A model generated the notes under the pieces. That model made no database searches. It saw only the letters and a list, made by a program, of their open reading frames with translations, and was not told the DNA's origin. A stretch of DNA of 64,000 bases. Origin: Rhyacophila brunnea (Eukaryota; Arthropoda; Insecta; Trichoptera; Rhyacophilidae). Both the position numbers and the translations under genes were made by a program. This document shows positions 10,198 through 22,106 of this stretch, one piece after another. Position 1 is the stretch's first letter, and each line of letters opens with the position of its first letter. The stretch covers positions 372,001 through 436,000 of the forward strand of contig JAGYXB010001967.1 in the NCBI GenBank assembly GCA_022495005.1, written 5' to 3'.

Positions 10198-13100
10198 TAT
10201 TAAAAGAATGCATTGGCATCGTGTTCTGATATATTCTAAAAGTTTCAAAGGTCTAGCTAGTCGGGAAGTAAGTTAAAAATCGATTGCAAGATTTGTACTG
10301 GATAAACAACATCCGGACAAACAAGAATCGACCTAATAAAAACGTTCTAAAATACAGTAAGTTGTGATTAACTTTATTATGAAAAGCTTTATAGTATGTG
10401 TAATTTGACGACATTGGCGTTAGATAAATTGCTAAAAAGTCAAAGTAAAAAAATTAACATAAAAGCATATATCTATCACGGCGTCTCGGGATGGAAAATA
10501 AACATAATATTTTTTTGGGATCTAGAATGCAAGTATAAAATATTTAAAAAAAATCGTTTAGTAAAACAAATATTATTAAGTATGTTTGAAAATTATTGAT
10601 CGAATCGCAACAAATTAAATAAATAAAAATCACATTATACTCCCCCCCATATTTACGAAAATAACCAGCAACAAACATTTTCGTTGTCAAGAGAGGTATC
10701 AGGCGCCCAGAGGGTATGTCCTGGTGTCAGTAGTACTTAACTACCGAGGGGAAATTCTATTGGAATTTCAACCCTTTAAAATGAAGTGCACTCCAAACTT
10801 AACTCAATTATTGAGTAATTTATTGTACGTGTCATTTAAGTTGGTACAAGCGGGAATTAATGTCGTGCCATGCGTTTGTATTTTATACTAAGTGAAAGCA
10901 CATTTGAAAAAGTAATTAATTAAAATGTTCGAGGACAGCATTTCACACCGACTATGTTATGTGTAAAATTAATTTTACCAGGATTTTTTATTACATTAAT
11001 TAATGAGAACATTACATAAGCAAGAATACCGAACAATTTAAAAAATTAGTTACTGCAAGAAAAACATTTAAATAGATTAATAAAAAAATACAATTTCAAT
11101 TTTGATAATATAGATTAAACATTTTCATAGCTCGCTTCTTCTAGGTACATTTTTTGTGTTATTTTTATGCAAGCCACGATGTTGCCGTTACTATAATATT
11201 GGGAAGGACATTGGAATCATAATATCACAAGATATTTATTGATCCAGCGCACAAATAATTTTAATTAAAAAAGTTTTGTCTATTAAAATGAAAGTTTAAT
11301 ACCTACATATACTTACTAAGTTAAAGCTCCCGTAACACAAGAAAAAAGTTTAGGTATAGAACGAAATAACGCCAATATTGCAATATGTATAAACATAAAA
11401 ACAATGTCAGCTGTTAGAATCTTAAACAGACTTCATATCGCGTTCCGGCATCACTATTGTGGTCATTATTAATGGTCTTTTCCCGAAATAAAAATATATC
11501 AATAATTGTAAAAGTATGCTAACAGTAGATACCTACTAAATAAATTAATAGTTGATATAAACTTCAAATAATGTAATGGTCACTTTATTAGTGGTTAACA
11601 GAATTAATTAACGCATTGCAGATACAGTATATCTATCTAATACGATATATTTATAGTATCATGACAATAAAATTAGAAATTTCTAAATGGTTATTAAATA
11701 TCACTTTGAAAGTAATACGTATTTAATATTGATAGTATTATGTACTAGATATTCGATATAATTTTCTTTTATCGGAAAAAAATCAATATTCGATATTATT
11801 TATTTAATTTATGATTAAAATTGACATCAGATTGTTTAGCAGTGAATAAAAACGTCACTAGTGTAATGCAGTACATTTAATACGGAAATATAATATATTG
11901 TTGCAATGATTTTCCCCAATCGTAGGCTAGGTAGAATGATAATTCGTCACATTACATGCATCCAATGACCATGCATCGGACTCTAGATTAGTTCATGGAA
12001 AGAAAAAATGTATATTTGCACTGCACACTTTAGGTACATCTCCCGTTATGTCACCAATGTAAAATGTATCCCAGGAATTATTGTAGACACAATTTTTATT
12101 TATACTAAATAAAACTAAAACTTTTATTTGATTATATATTATTATATGTAACTAAAGGGACCTACCGTCGTACGTAAATTGAATTAAATATATTATATCA
12201 CATGCCGTGTATATATATAATAGTTACTCCGAATCATGTATTTATTAGATTTTTGATGACACATCCGATGAAAGTAACAGAAAATTTCATCAAAGTTACC
12301 AGGGCAACAGAAAACATGAGAGTTTCTCCCCCACAATAATAATTCTGAGTAGTGTGGATTAATCCAAATGTGATTACCTCCAATGGGAGTGCAGGGAAGA
12401 CAAGTAAATTACAGGGCCGATGTCAGTAAACAAGGGTGGATGTATCAGGCGAACAGCCGGAGTAATCCAACCTCGCATTTCGTTGCCTTATTATTTTTGA
12501 CGTTTTACAGGCGAAATTAATACTGCCTGACAGGTAGTAATGTGGTGCAAAACGAAGAGAACAAATAAACGTATCAAAATATTGGATGAGGTAACAGATA
12601 TTTCGCATTATCATAATAACAATGGTGAAGTATGTTTTAGGAATCCAAGAAAGATGCATGTTCGACAAGGGGCGATTTTCTTTGACGAAAATGATGGCAA
12701 CGGATTCATCAGAAAAATTAGAAATAGGCCTCCAAATAGTTGATAAAGTTATTGAATTATATAAAAATCTAAAAAAGGTGCACATTTCTCACTCAAATTA
12801 AGTGCAAAATATTTCCCAAAGCATAACGTTGCATTTTAAATTTTGTAATATTTTAGGTATGGTCCCAATATTGAAGCTTGATTTGATATAAATAAAAATG
12901 ATTTCAAGTTGTACACATTTATATTTTTATAAAAATCGATGTTTTTTAAAATAAATATAAAAAATATTAAAACGATGAATTAGTCAAAAATATAAACTGT
13001 CAAAAATTGAAAACTTAATAAACTAAATTTTAATAGGTAATAACTATGACCATAAATATAATGTAATAATAACGTTATTCGTGACATAATGTAACAAATT

Positions 13101-13492
13101 CACATTTCCTTCACAATAATTGTAAGTTTATCTTTAACTTAAAAAAAAACTTTTTAATGTTTTCAGATACATATTGATAAATTAATACAGTACAAATTGT
13201 AAATTATCAAAAAAATGTCTCAAATTGCAAGCTTCGTATTTTTCAGCTGATGTCGTAAGTACAAATTTTACTGAAATTGGTCGCAGGTATTATACTAAAA
13301 TATTGCATCGGCACATATACTTTTTCATTCGTTTCGGCTAGCCGCGTGACGTTAATTTCACTGCTTGTTCTCGTTTATGCGCTCGGAAGAGAGTTGCAAC
13401 ATTTCCGCCGGATTTTAATTCATAATAATATCCCAGTCGAGACGATTTTTAATGTGCGACCGGGCTAATAAAAAGCAAAGACATTTTTTCAA
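10198..13492. other. Non-coding stretch
   Basis: 3.3 kb of A+T-rich sequence. GTATCAGGCG words occur at 10696 and 12442 (see findings). Open frames at 10396-10599 and 12423-12785 show no domain and have A+T-driven composition. No inverted ends were recognised. Confidence 0.45.
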
Positions 13493-13500
13493 GAATTCCC

Positions 13501-13674
13501 GGTACTGTTCGGTTAAAGCGGATACAGCGGAAAACGGATTTTGAAAATAGCCGATAAACTGGATTATTTGTTAGGTTAACCTAACCAAACCTAACCCAAC
13601 CTAACAAATAATACAGTTTATCGGCTATTTTCAAAATGCGTTTTCCGCTCTATCCGCTTTAACCGAACAGTACC
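13501..13674. mobile_element. Foldback element with TTAGG-like apex (family A, copy 1)
   Basis: A 174 bp near-perfect palindrome: GGTACTGTTCGGTTAAAGCG at the left returns inverted as AACCGAACAGTACC at the right. The arms run through AAAATAGCCGATAAACT to an apex of AACCTAACC repeats at about 13574-13604. The flanks carry an identical 8 bp duplication, GAATTCCC, at 13493-13500 and 13675-13682, which fixes both ends. It has no coding capacity. Copies: 17525-17708, 55075-55258, 55849-56030. The 8 bp duplication is compatible with hAT, P or Merlin; the source transposase is unknown. Confidence 0.88.
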
Positions 13675-13682
13675 GAATTCCC

Positions 13683-14159
13683 TAACAGATGTGAATCAAA
13701 GAGTACGGTTAACATCCATAAACTACTCCACATTAAATAAAGAACATATTTTATTTTCCCCTGAGAGTAAATTTGTAAAGTATCAAGGCGCCAGAAGTAT
13801 CTTACGGTGGGAATGTAGTTGTAAATATACCACGGCAAGAAGCGCACAAAATGTTCTCCGGAAACTGCCTTCAAAACAAATTTTGTGACATACAAAATTG
13901 CAGTCATTACGGGTGGAGGGAATGTTTTGAGTATGTTAAGTTTACTCCTCTAATCTACTGATCTCCTGGGAATAAATCAAAATGAATATTTTATAAATGT
14001 TCACTTACCGCTTTTTCCGGTAATATTTGAGGATGAATCAAAATAACTTACCTGAAACAAAACAAGAAAGTAAAATTAGATACAGCATAAAAATATAAAA
14101 GCTAAAATCGACAAACCTATCTTATATAATTATAAGAATTAGATATATCCGGCCCATAT
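13683..14159. other. Non-coding stretch
   Basis: No recognised coding sequence. A variant word GTATCAAGGCGCC lies at 13780. Confidence 0.4.
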
Positions 14160-14893
14160 CAACTGTGTGACCTCTATCAGATGGCTTGAAAAATGCAATT
14201 ATGGGTACAGTGGTAATTAAGAGCCTATACAACTACCACAGGACCACCCTAAAACCAGCTGGATCGACGAATTAGTCGAGTACGATAGATGTCAGTAGCA
14301 AAGGGTGGAGATAGGCTGTTAAGATAAATAGTGCACATTAAGCTTTGTTAATCATACGTATTTCTTTTTATTGAAATAAGACTACAATTTACAGATGGTA
14401 GTTCGTTTTTTTAAATCAATTAAACCATGCCTAAACCGAACCATCATAGTTTTGGTATACTTTGGGCAATACGACAAAATTGTGCATACTTTTTCATTCA
14501 TACTTATTAATTGTTTTTGTTGTATTAAGAATATATATTACACATACCTAATGTTGGTTCATTTTTTTTAAAATTCATTGAGATAAACAAATTATATTCT
14601 ATCTATAAAATATCCAAAGTTATGTATGATTTAATTACATAATTTTAGATAATTTATAGATGGAGGAGTACTTTTTGACTATATTTATTATTAACCAACA
14701 CCGCCTGTAAATTGTAGTCTTATTTCAATGAAAATGACAAAGTTAGTGTGTACTATTTATGGCTGATCTTAACGGCCTACCTCCACTCTTCCCCACTGTA
14801 TATAATAGCTAAGAACTAAAGACTACCAATAGTACAAAGAGGTGGGGGAAGCTTTCATCCACGTAGATCGGCTGATGATTGTGATGTATTTAG
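14160..14893 (+). pseudogene. RTE-like LINE tail interrupted by a MITE
   Basis: The left piece (about 14160-14304) includes codons for TSWIDELVEY, the same block as SRWIDELIKF in the RTE tail near 6545. The right piece (about 14815-14893) has GEAFI and a trailing CGGCTGATGATTGTGATG, equivalent to GEAFIQQWIDPG plus TGATGAT tail in the other copy. Between them sits the inverted-repeat element at 14305-14786. Frames are broken and the upstream part is lost, so this is a remnant. Confidence 0.6.
14305..14786. mobile_element. 482 bp MITE with about 85 bp inverted ends
   Basis: The left arm begins GTGGAGATAGGCTGTTAAGAT and runs to CTACAATTTACAG near 14395. The right arm (about 14700-14786) is its diverged inverse, from CTGTAAATTGTAG to GGCCTACCTCCAC. 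The centre is A+T-rich with no open frame. It splits an RTE tail. No clear target duplication was found, so exact ends may be off by a few bases. Confidence 0.7.
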
Positions 14894-16177
14894 GGAGGTA
14901 CATTTACCCACCCCAAAGACAAAAGTACATGGAAAATAATAGACTATTTACGCAGCCAGATGGAGCATATTTTATAAAGGCCGACTGTTAGACATTCGCT
15001 AAATTAATCGGATTCATACCCTGGTTTCTACGAGTATCGATAAAAAAACGTAGTGATTTGAACGTACTCTTCATCAACCAGCAGCGCAGCGCATTGAACT
15101 CTGTTCCATTTTGAAAACAATAAGCCAAAATACAAAAGTTAGTCTGATTGCTGTATTCTAATACCTACTTACTACTTACATGTTTTCAAGATTCTTCTGA
15201 AGTATGTGTGTTAAATTGATAATCCTGTGTATGATAACGCAGCTTCAGTTTATTTGGCGTACGTTTTTTTGTCTACTTTTATATTGGTTTTGCAAACAAG
15301 CAAATACACTACAAATAACAACAGCGTTGTCAAATAAACAATTGAATTCACAGTGGGACCCTTCTATGGCAGGTTACCTCACAAATAATAAAAAAATTTA
15401 ACTACCAGGTTCCCCAAAGGTTAACCAAAAATTGAAAATATTTTCTTACTATCTAAAGATAAATATATCGATATTATAACGATATTTATGTGTTAAATGG
15501 ATATAATCAATAGGCATTAAATATTATTGATAATTAAATCTATAGCTTTTACACTTTTTAGTGATTTTTTAAGACCATTTTCTCACGGATAAAAGAATGA
15601 ACGGTAAATTAAATATTATCAAACTAAATTACATACGTACGCAAAAGCCAAGACTGATTTTGTAAATAGTAGTTACCTACCTCGGTTACATCACATATTA
15701 GTACTGACATTGTGTTCTTTATGATATTTATGGATAGGGGGAAATAGAGTATTTCGTGATAAGCACAAGGTTTTAATAATATTTTTGTATGCGAATTTTG
15801 CTTCTTTCATTTGGTCAATTCACACTATGAAAATATTGATGGAGAGTTAAAAAAAACACCTTTTCGGTTTAATTTCATGTTTTGGAATTGAGGTTAGAAT
15901 TCTTCTAAAAATACTTATGAAGTTTTTATAATTTCACGAAAGAACACATTACTGTCTGACTCGAAACAATAATAAAGTAGATATAACCACTGAGTCTTTG
16001 GGGCGGCTGACAGTGAGCGTATCATATAATAAATATATTTTTCACATTTTTCAGCACATTCGTTTACGTTAATTCACATTATAAGCACCCTGACGTACAA
16101 CCATGAACGATTATAATTATTTTACGACACAAACATTCACGGATTCAAGTCATGGAAAGCGGTCGTCTACTCTATGA
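14894..16177. other. Non-coding stretch
   Basis: No coding sequence or inverted ends recognised. TATTTTATAAAGGCC near 14968 resembles TATTATAAAAGGCCC near 2729 and may be a small dispersed repeat. Confidence 0.4.
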
Positions 16178-16316
16178 CAACATCCTCTTGGCTACGTGTT
16201 AAAACTGTGAACTAACATGCTCCTCCCATTTTTAACCATACTTCCATTATAAACTAACAAGCTCCTCCCATTTAGTCGACAACAGCGCTTTTCTTTACGT
16301 AGCCAAGAAGATGTTG
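16178..16316. mobile_element. 139 bp MITE (family C, copy 1)
   Basis: Inverted ends CAACATCCTCTTGGCTACG and CGTAGCCAAGAAGATGTTG flank a short core with two direct copies of GCTCCTCCCATTT. It is nearly identical to 38384-38520. The target duplication is not clear here (flanks TGA and TCG). Non-coding. Confidence 0.8.
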
Positions 16317-17138
16317 TCGTACAGTATATATGACATCACGCTATAATGGGGTATGATATAATGTGACGAAGAAGGGGTTAGAAGTGGGTGTCACAAACCA
16401 ACAAAGTATAAACTCATTTTATCCGAGACTTACCTACCTACTGAAATTAATCACTTTCAATTATTTTTTTCACGAATTGTAGGGGTCAAAGTTATGACGC
16501 AATTTAGTTTTTTTTTTATATAAATGACCCCATAGTTATCGGCACTTGTATTTTCCGATAATCATCGAGTTATCAGGCACCCTGTATTACAGTTATTATA
16601 GAAAATAATAAAAATACAGAAGTCTAAGACCATTGTCTCGGATTCGCCGCTCTATTGTGCTACCGTCTTGTCTTACCTAGGTACCATGTCCCTTTTCAGA
16701 GCCGAGATGAGATCACCTAAGATCACCTGATCCTATACGAAGATAACTAAATTCCGTATGGGTTCGACCATCCTCTTTCATTTTAACGTCGGGATTATTT
16801 ACATTTTATTTTGTTTTATCCAGTTTAGATTTTCGAAGGTCTTGTTTATGTATATAATAATATAGTGTGTATGTTGCTGGCAAAGCCGAAACGCTAATAA
16901 TTAATCCCAATACAGATTAGTCGATTTGCATTAGATGCGGTTATGTTTTAATAACACTTATTTAGAAAACAATTCATAATTCTTATGTTTTATAATACTC
17001 GTATTTGCAATGTATTACAGATATTAAATTTCAAAATATGAAACAACCCGCGCCCGAACTAAGTGATAATTATATTCATGTTTTCTAATAAATTTGTGTA
17101 TTTAGCTGTCAATTTTTCATGGAGAGACATTATATTAC
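16317..17138. other. Non-coding stretch
   Basis: Nothing recognised apart from short A+T-rich runs. Confidence 0.4.
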
Positions 17139-17503
17139 TTAAGGCCATACCATAAAAGATCGTCGCTAGGCGATGCGCGGATTGCGGGTCGCGGGTGCAA
17201 ATGAGGCATGTTAAACCAAATATAATTTGTCTTATAAATCCAACATGTGTAAATTTAATGTTCTGTTTATTGTTTTATCAGTAACAATAATAATATATTC
17301 ATTGACATGTTTTATTTTTAAAGTAAATGGGTAACGTTTTAAGTCATCTTTACACGATTTAAGAATTATTACGGCCGTCGCCATCACGAAGCACAATGAC
17401 GTGTTTCCAGCTCTACATTCTCTCTCTGAATGGGAGCGAGTGCAAAATTTCGTCGCGGCTATGGTTGAAAATTATTTGCCGTTTCACCGATGAATCACCT
17501 TAA
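17139..17503. mobile_element. TTAA-flanked MITE (family T, copy 1)
   Basis: A 365 bp repeat bounded by TTAAGGCCATACC on the left and CACCTTAA on the right, so TTAA is present at both ends. It aligns along its length, inverted, with 37775-38170 (shared CAATGAATATATTA-type core, GTTGAAAATTATTTGCCGTTTCAC end). TTAA duplication is used by piggyBac and Kolobok transposons; which one is unknown. Non-coding. Confidence 0.75.
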
Positions 17504-17524
17504 CATAAACTAATTAGGTTTTTA

Positions 17525-17708
17525 GGTACTGTTCGGTTATACGGAATACAGCGGAAAACGCAGTTTGAAAATAGCCGATAAACTGGATTATTTGTTAGTT
17601 TCGGTTAGTTTAGGTTAGGTTAGGTTAGGTTAACCTAACAAATAATCCAGTTTATCGGCTATTTTCAAAATGCGTTTTCCGCTGTATTCCGTATAACCGA
17701 ACAGTACC
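17525..17708. mobile_element. Foldback element with TTAGG apex (family A, copy 2)
   Basis: 184 bp palindrome, ends GGTACTGTTCGG / CCGAACAGTACC, flanked by the perfect 8 bp duplication GGTTTTTA (17517-17524 and 17709-17716). The apex at about 17604-17635 carries four consecutive GGTTA units on the plus strand, the reverse orientation from copies 1 and 3. Confidence 0.9.
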
Positions 17709-17716
17709 GGTTTTTA

Positions 17717-18650
17717 TACTAAGGTACGTGGTTTATGTTCATTTGACGAAAATGCTAGAATATATCGACCTATCTACACGTATGAAATGAAAATTTACTT
17801 GTAATAAAATGCTCCAATTGTTCCGATAAGAGTCTAAAGGCGGGTTGACAGCGACAAAACTGACCACTAGGTATAAAAAGGTCTGGCGTTAAGTTTTGTT
17901 GACGGTCATAATGAATACATTTTAAGAGACAAACGAAGCGTGTGCGACAGGCCTTAGCGAAGTCTACAATTCACGAGTAAGGCTTGGAAAAAATACTACA
18001 ATTTAATGGTGTCCATTAATTGTAATTGTGTCATCATTTCTACATATATATAAGCAATTTCCACATATTTTACATGTCATATTTATAGAGTACCTATTTG
18101 TGTAGTGTTAAAAGGTTGGACTGTGTCGTCAAACTCACACTTTTCACTATGCAGTAGACATTCGAATTTTGAAACTGAAATGCAGCTCGTTTTCTTGCAC
18201 CCAAAGCGTATATAATACTAATAATAGAAAGCCAAGAAGATGATAAATTGATACAATGATACGCTTTATCTGATGTAATTATTTAATTATGAAGTATAAC
18301 GAAAAATTCAAAGAAGATTATTCGAGACTAAATCACGAATAGTTGTTTTGTGTTTGTGTTCGGTATAGGATTATACGAACTGCATGTGACTCATGGTTTC
18401 TGCTAATGGAAACCAACCGAAATATGCAGCCACATGGAAGAAACATTTATTGTAGAAAGCTACCTACTTTCAGCAGCATTTGTCACCAGTCTGCGATAGA
18501 CATTTGAGGAAAAAAGATGTGCGGAGATGACGATGGTGGTGTGAAGGGCGAAAACTGGTTGTTTGTAAGTAGATGGCGAGTTTATATTCAGATTGACAAG
18601 TAGGTACAATTTACATAGGTACAATAAAGACAATCATATAAGATATAATA
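17717..18650. other. Non-coding stretch
   Basis: No coding sequence, inverted repeat or RNA gene recognised. Confidence 0.4.
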
Positions 18651-19185
18651 GCGAGTGGAATATTTAGCTCGAGGCTCGGCGAAACTGAGTGAATGATATG
18701 GAGTCACAGTTACACGATCAAGATAAAAGCGGAGTGAGATTCATTCAATCGTGATAAGCAATTTATAGAAGCCCTTGCAATTGAATACTGCTGACACTGA
18801 GTATCCCATGCCTTTCGATGAGAAAATCATTTTAACATAATACACATTACAAATGTAAAAGTTCTTATTTGTAAGTGGTAATTATATTCGTGTGAAAATT
18901 GTATGGTAAAAAGTGTAGGTATGTATATATATAAAAACAAAATCTGTTAATACAAAAAATCTCCACTCTGTAGAGGCCTATATGACCTTATTAGGATTGG
19001 ATATGGTAAAAAAAAACCAATCTTATTTTCACCGTCAGCGTTTCTTACTGAGTAAGCACTAACCGATACCGCTGACGGACTGTAAAAATGTATCCTAAAT
19101 AATTCAATTATATTAATTTGAGAACGACCCCTATCCTATGTCACTGATTATGCTGACTATGCTTGGTTTTACTGATCGCCAAAGA
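18651..19185. repeat. Dispersed repeat family V, copy 1, with nested SINE tail
   Basis: Shares blocks in the same order and orientation with 36131-36545: ATATTTAGC(T/C)CGAGGC, ATTCAATCGTGATA, TGCTGACACTGA(G/A)TATCCCAT, AAAGTTCTTATTT, ACCGTCAG, and ATACCGCTGA(C/A)GG. It encodes nothing recognisable. A SINE tail inserted at 18925-19014 lengthens this copy. Ends and element type are unknown. Confidence 0.6.
18925..19014 (+). mobile_element. 5'-truncated SINE tail
   Basis: Matches the 3' end of the SINE at 36618-36868, which lies on the opposite strand: AACAAAATCTGTTAATACAA, CTCTGTAGAGGCC, TTATTAGGATTGGA, then an A run. The tRNA-like head is missing. Confidence 0.7.
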
Positions 19186-19214
19186 TAATAATAAGTCTGA
19201 TGTGGTATGGACCT

Positions 19215-19500
19215 CTGATGGGTTTATCATTGATGTTATCTTGCATAGTAACTTGAGAATTGCTGTACAGTTATCCTCACATGATGTGGCCGAGGTACTT
19301 TAGTGTTTCGGTGTTATATTATGCAGAACTTCTTGACCATTTCCCATTCGTAAGAGGAGGTCAACAATTTTGTCACCCGGTCAATCTGGGTTGAGAATGC
19401 GTCTATATAGCTAAAACTCGAAAGCATCAACTCTCCGTGACATCTCCTGGTTTCGCGTCCACACCACCATATCGTATAAAAAAGGATTGAGAGATCAAAG
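19215..19500 (-). pseudogene. LINE reverse transcriptase C-terminal remnant
   Basis: On the minus strand the codons from about 19312 to 19280 read NTETLKYLGHIM, the conserved TLKYLGHI block after the reverse transcriptase domain of a class of insect LINEs. Downstream codons keep partial similarity to the usual continuation. Upstream, about 19330-19490 resembles the preceding A-F-E-x-W/RRIL/RMG region with frame changes and stops. Only this small part of ORF2 survives, so it is a dead fragment. The block is clear; the clade is not assigned. Confidence 0.6.
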
Positions 19501-20796
19501 AACATAACAGCGAAACATACGAAGTCGCAGATGGACTTAATAAACTTAATAACTCAGATAGTTTTAAAAGTTTTCCTATTGTTATTATTGTAACGTGCAA
19601 AGTGGGAAAGAGGCTTTATTAAAGGCTGACGTCAGAACCGGTTGCTTTATCCAGTGGACCGCGCGAGGATCAGAAGAAGCATTCATGCGAAAAAGATATC
19701 AGGGTTCAAAAATACGATAAGAGGTGAAATAACATTTTCGATTACAATATGTAGGTAGGTATATGCAACGACATAAATTCTTAGTCTGGAAAAGTTTTAA
19801 CGAAATATAATGCCAATAACAACTTTGTAAGTATTGACATGGTCTTATTCTTACTATGCACAGTTCATGAGAGTTTTGAACTATTGTAATTTCAATAAGC
19901 AACTGCAAACCATCTCAAAACTTCTTTGCTGTTAAAACTATTGCACAGCAATTTTATTATTAAGATGTCTATGTATACAGTAAGTATTTACCTAAGTCTG
20001 CAATTCAATGTAACGTGTGTCGATACCTACGTGACGTTTTAACATTAGGTACCTAGTTTATTTTTGTGGTGTTATATTTGCAAATAAGAACAATATGGCC
20101 ATTTTTATTAGCTGACGAATCCTTTATTGCAAGAAATATACTTAAGCAAAATAAAATTTGACACATTGGTATTTATTAACGTCATTTTAATGAATTCGTT
20201 TCTCTCAAGTTTTAAGCATTTTATTCGTATGTTTTCACGGGTTTTTCAAGTTAAACATCATTAAATAATTTTATTGTGTGAAATTTCACATATAATATTA
20301 TGTACGATTTTTTTTATATGAGAAGTTAATGGTTTTCGGAAATAAATGGCTGAATTAATATGAGATATAGAGGTTAAATTTGTTAACCTGACGATTCTAA
20401 AAAAATATTAAAAAAACTAACTTCACCAGAATCTCGAAATACTTAGGTACATAAAATGTGCGGACTTTGTTAGTAGGTATGTTAAAATAATGCTTTTCAT
20501 TCAATATATAATTTTTAAATTAGGTACGTATGCATACAAACCATTTTTTAATTTAAATAATGATTCATACAATTTAAGAATGTACCTACCTAAGTAATAT
20601 TTTTGATAAACATACATAATTCGGGAATACTTCAAAATGAAACCTCTATTAAGAAAAAATCTTGAAAAAAAACATGTTTCCAAATTATACCTATATTTTT
20701 AATTAGTTTTGGAGTAGGTGATGGATTGGATTGTATTGTAAAATTGCCGCTATAAAGCGTTCTGTATTGATATTTGCTCACAATGTAAGTACTGAA
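19501..20796. other. Non-coding stretch
   Basis: A+T-rich with short open frames on both strands and no recognised domain. Confidence 0.4.
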
Positions 20797-21076
20797 CAGG
20801 AAACTCATAAATAACGGGAACTGATATATCTAACAAGGGTTGATAAACAGGCAACCGATCTCGAGTGTGGACGAATATGGGATAAACTTAAACACGTGTT
20901 AACATCACGCTTGTATTTAGCTCTGATAACTGCTCTCGTTTTATGCAGGTGTATTTGAAATTGTAACAAACACTATTGCACGTCTATAATGTGTGGTTAA
21001 TTTTCGTAGTACACTCCACATTTTCGTAGGACACATTCAAAATACTGCGTCAAAATTTAGTGTATTGGGTTATGCG

Positions 21077-21700
21077 TAGAGTTGGGTATTTCCCGAGAAA
21101 ATCTCAATCTCGAAATTCGGGATTTCCCGAAATGATAAAATTTTGAATTCTCGAGATTCGGGATTTCCAGAAAAGAATTGTCGAGAATTCTCGAGATATC
21201 GGGATTTTTAAAAAAACCTGTAAAAATTCTAAAATCAGTGTAAAAACAGACAAATTCCAAAAAAATATGATTTTTTTATTTATGTAAGAAGACAAACAAA
21301 ATAGAAGTGGGAAAACCAAAATAATTCAAAACATTACTTATTAAAATAAAATTTTAAAAAAGCACATACTATCAATCGCTGCATCTGACAATCGCCGTAA
21401 GCCTTTGAGACACAAAATTCCCTGATGTTGCAAAAATTGCGCTCATTTTGAGTCGACGTTGGCTTAATTGTGTAAAATGCCCCGATCAGTCTTTGAACGT
21501 TTTATGTTTCTGTCCACTTTTTTCGTATAGAAAATCGTTTTTTTAATCAACATTTGATAATAAAGCAATCCCGAATCCCGAGAAAAGATTCTGGAGATCC
21601 GGGATTTCCCGACATGTTAAAAATTTCTTGAGATTCGGGATGGGAAATCTCGAAAATTTCCCGAGAATTCCCGTCGGGAAATTCCCGAAACCCAACTCTA
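21077..21700. mobile_element. Internally deleted hAT element nested in family R
   Basis: 624 bp. Perfect outer inverted ends TAGAGTTGGG / CCCAACTCTA, then many copies of CGGGATTTCCCGA-like words near each end. Flanks GTTATGCG (21069-21076) and GTTATCCG (21701-21708) are an 8 bp duplication with one mismatch. A decayed transposase C-terminal piece lies inside (21345-21480, minus), which links it to hAT directly. The internal deletion removed most of the gene. Confidence 0.85.
21345..21480 (-). pseudogene. hAT transposase dimerisation-domain fragment
   Basis: On the minus strand, from 21470 down, codons read KPTSTQNERNF, then after a frame change SGNFVSQRLTAI, then after another SDAAIDSMCFFK near 21390-21355. 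This is the hAT C-terminal order PTS.SER.FS, then GNFVS.RR..LSD.AID.MCFL. About 45 residues with at least two frame changes remain of a gene normally about 600 codons long. It is dead, but it identifies the element around it. Confidence 0.75.
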
Positions 21701-21904
21701 GTTATCCGTTATAGCCTATTGGAATTCTATTTATTAATCTGGTACTGTGGAATCACATACCTACCATTGTTTGCATTTTTTGTGATTGTCCGTCTAAAAT
21801 ATACTTTGAATAGTTTAAACTAAATAATGTTAATAGTAAGAAATTATATAAAAGAATTGTTTTTAAGCATGTGTGTGATTATCAGTAATGTGAATGAATC
21901 TAAG

Positions 21905-22106
21905 CCTGATTTCAGATTTATGTACCTTTATATATTTTATTATAAATATAAACTATATATATATATATATATATATACTATGCAACGTTTAGAATCCAAT
22001 TGGCGTGATGTGATTTTAGATTTATGTACCTTTATATATTTTATTTTAAATATAAACTATATATATATATAATATGCAACGTTTAGAATCCAATTGGCGT
22101 GATGTT
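21905..22106 (+). repeat. Two-unit tandem duplication with (AT)n
   Basis: A unit of about 100-115 bp is present twice: each has TTTATGTACCTTTATATA, an (AT)n run, then AACGTTTAGAATCCAATTGG and CGTGATGT. The first unit has the longer AT run (about 21955-21977). The open frame across it is incidental. Confidence 0.8.

Larger units (their letters stand above)
20797..21749. mobile_element. hAT-like MITE family R, copy 2, split by a nested element
   Basis: Left part 20797-21076 and right part 21701-21749 align with the start and end of the other R copies (CAGGAAACTC at the left, GGTACTGTG at the right). It is the most diverged copy and contains a whole deleted hAT element. No clear duplication remains at its outer ends. 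Confidence 0.7.

Noticed and set aside
13501..13674. Interstitial telomere repeat
   Set aside because: The TTAGG-like units are few and lie inside a transposon-like palindrome with target duplications, so telomere repair or fusion is not needed to explain them.
14460..14700. Coding sequence inside the 482 bp MITE
   Set aside because: A+T-rich with stops in all frames.
21827..22072. 81-codon frame over the AT tandem repeat
   Set aside because: Generated by the (AT)n and tandem units; no protein features.
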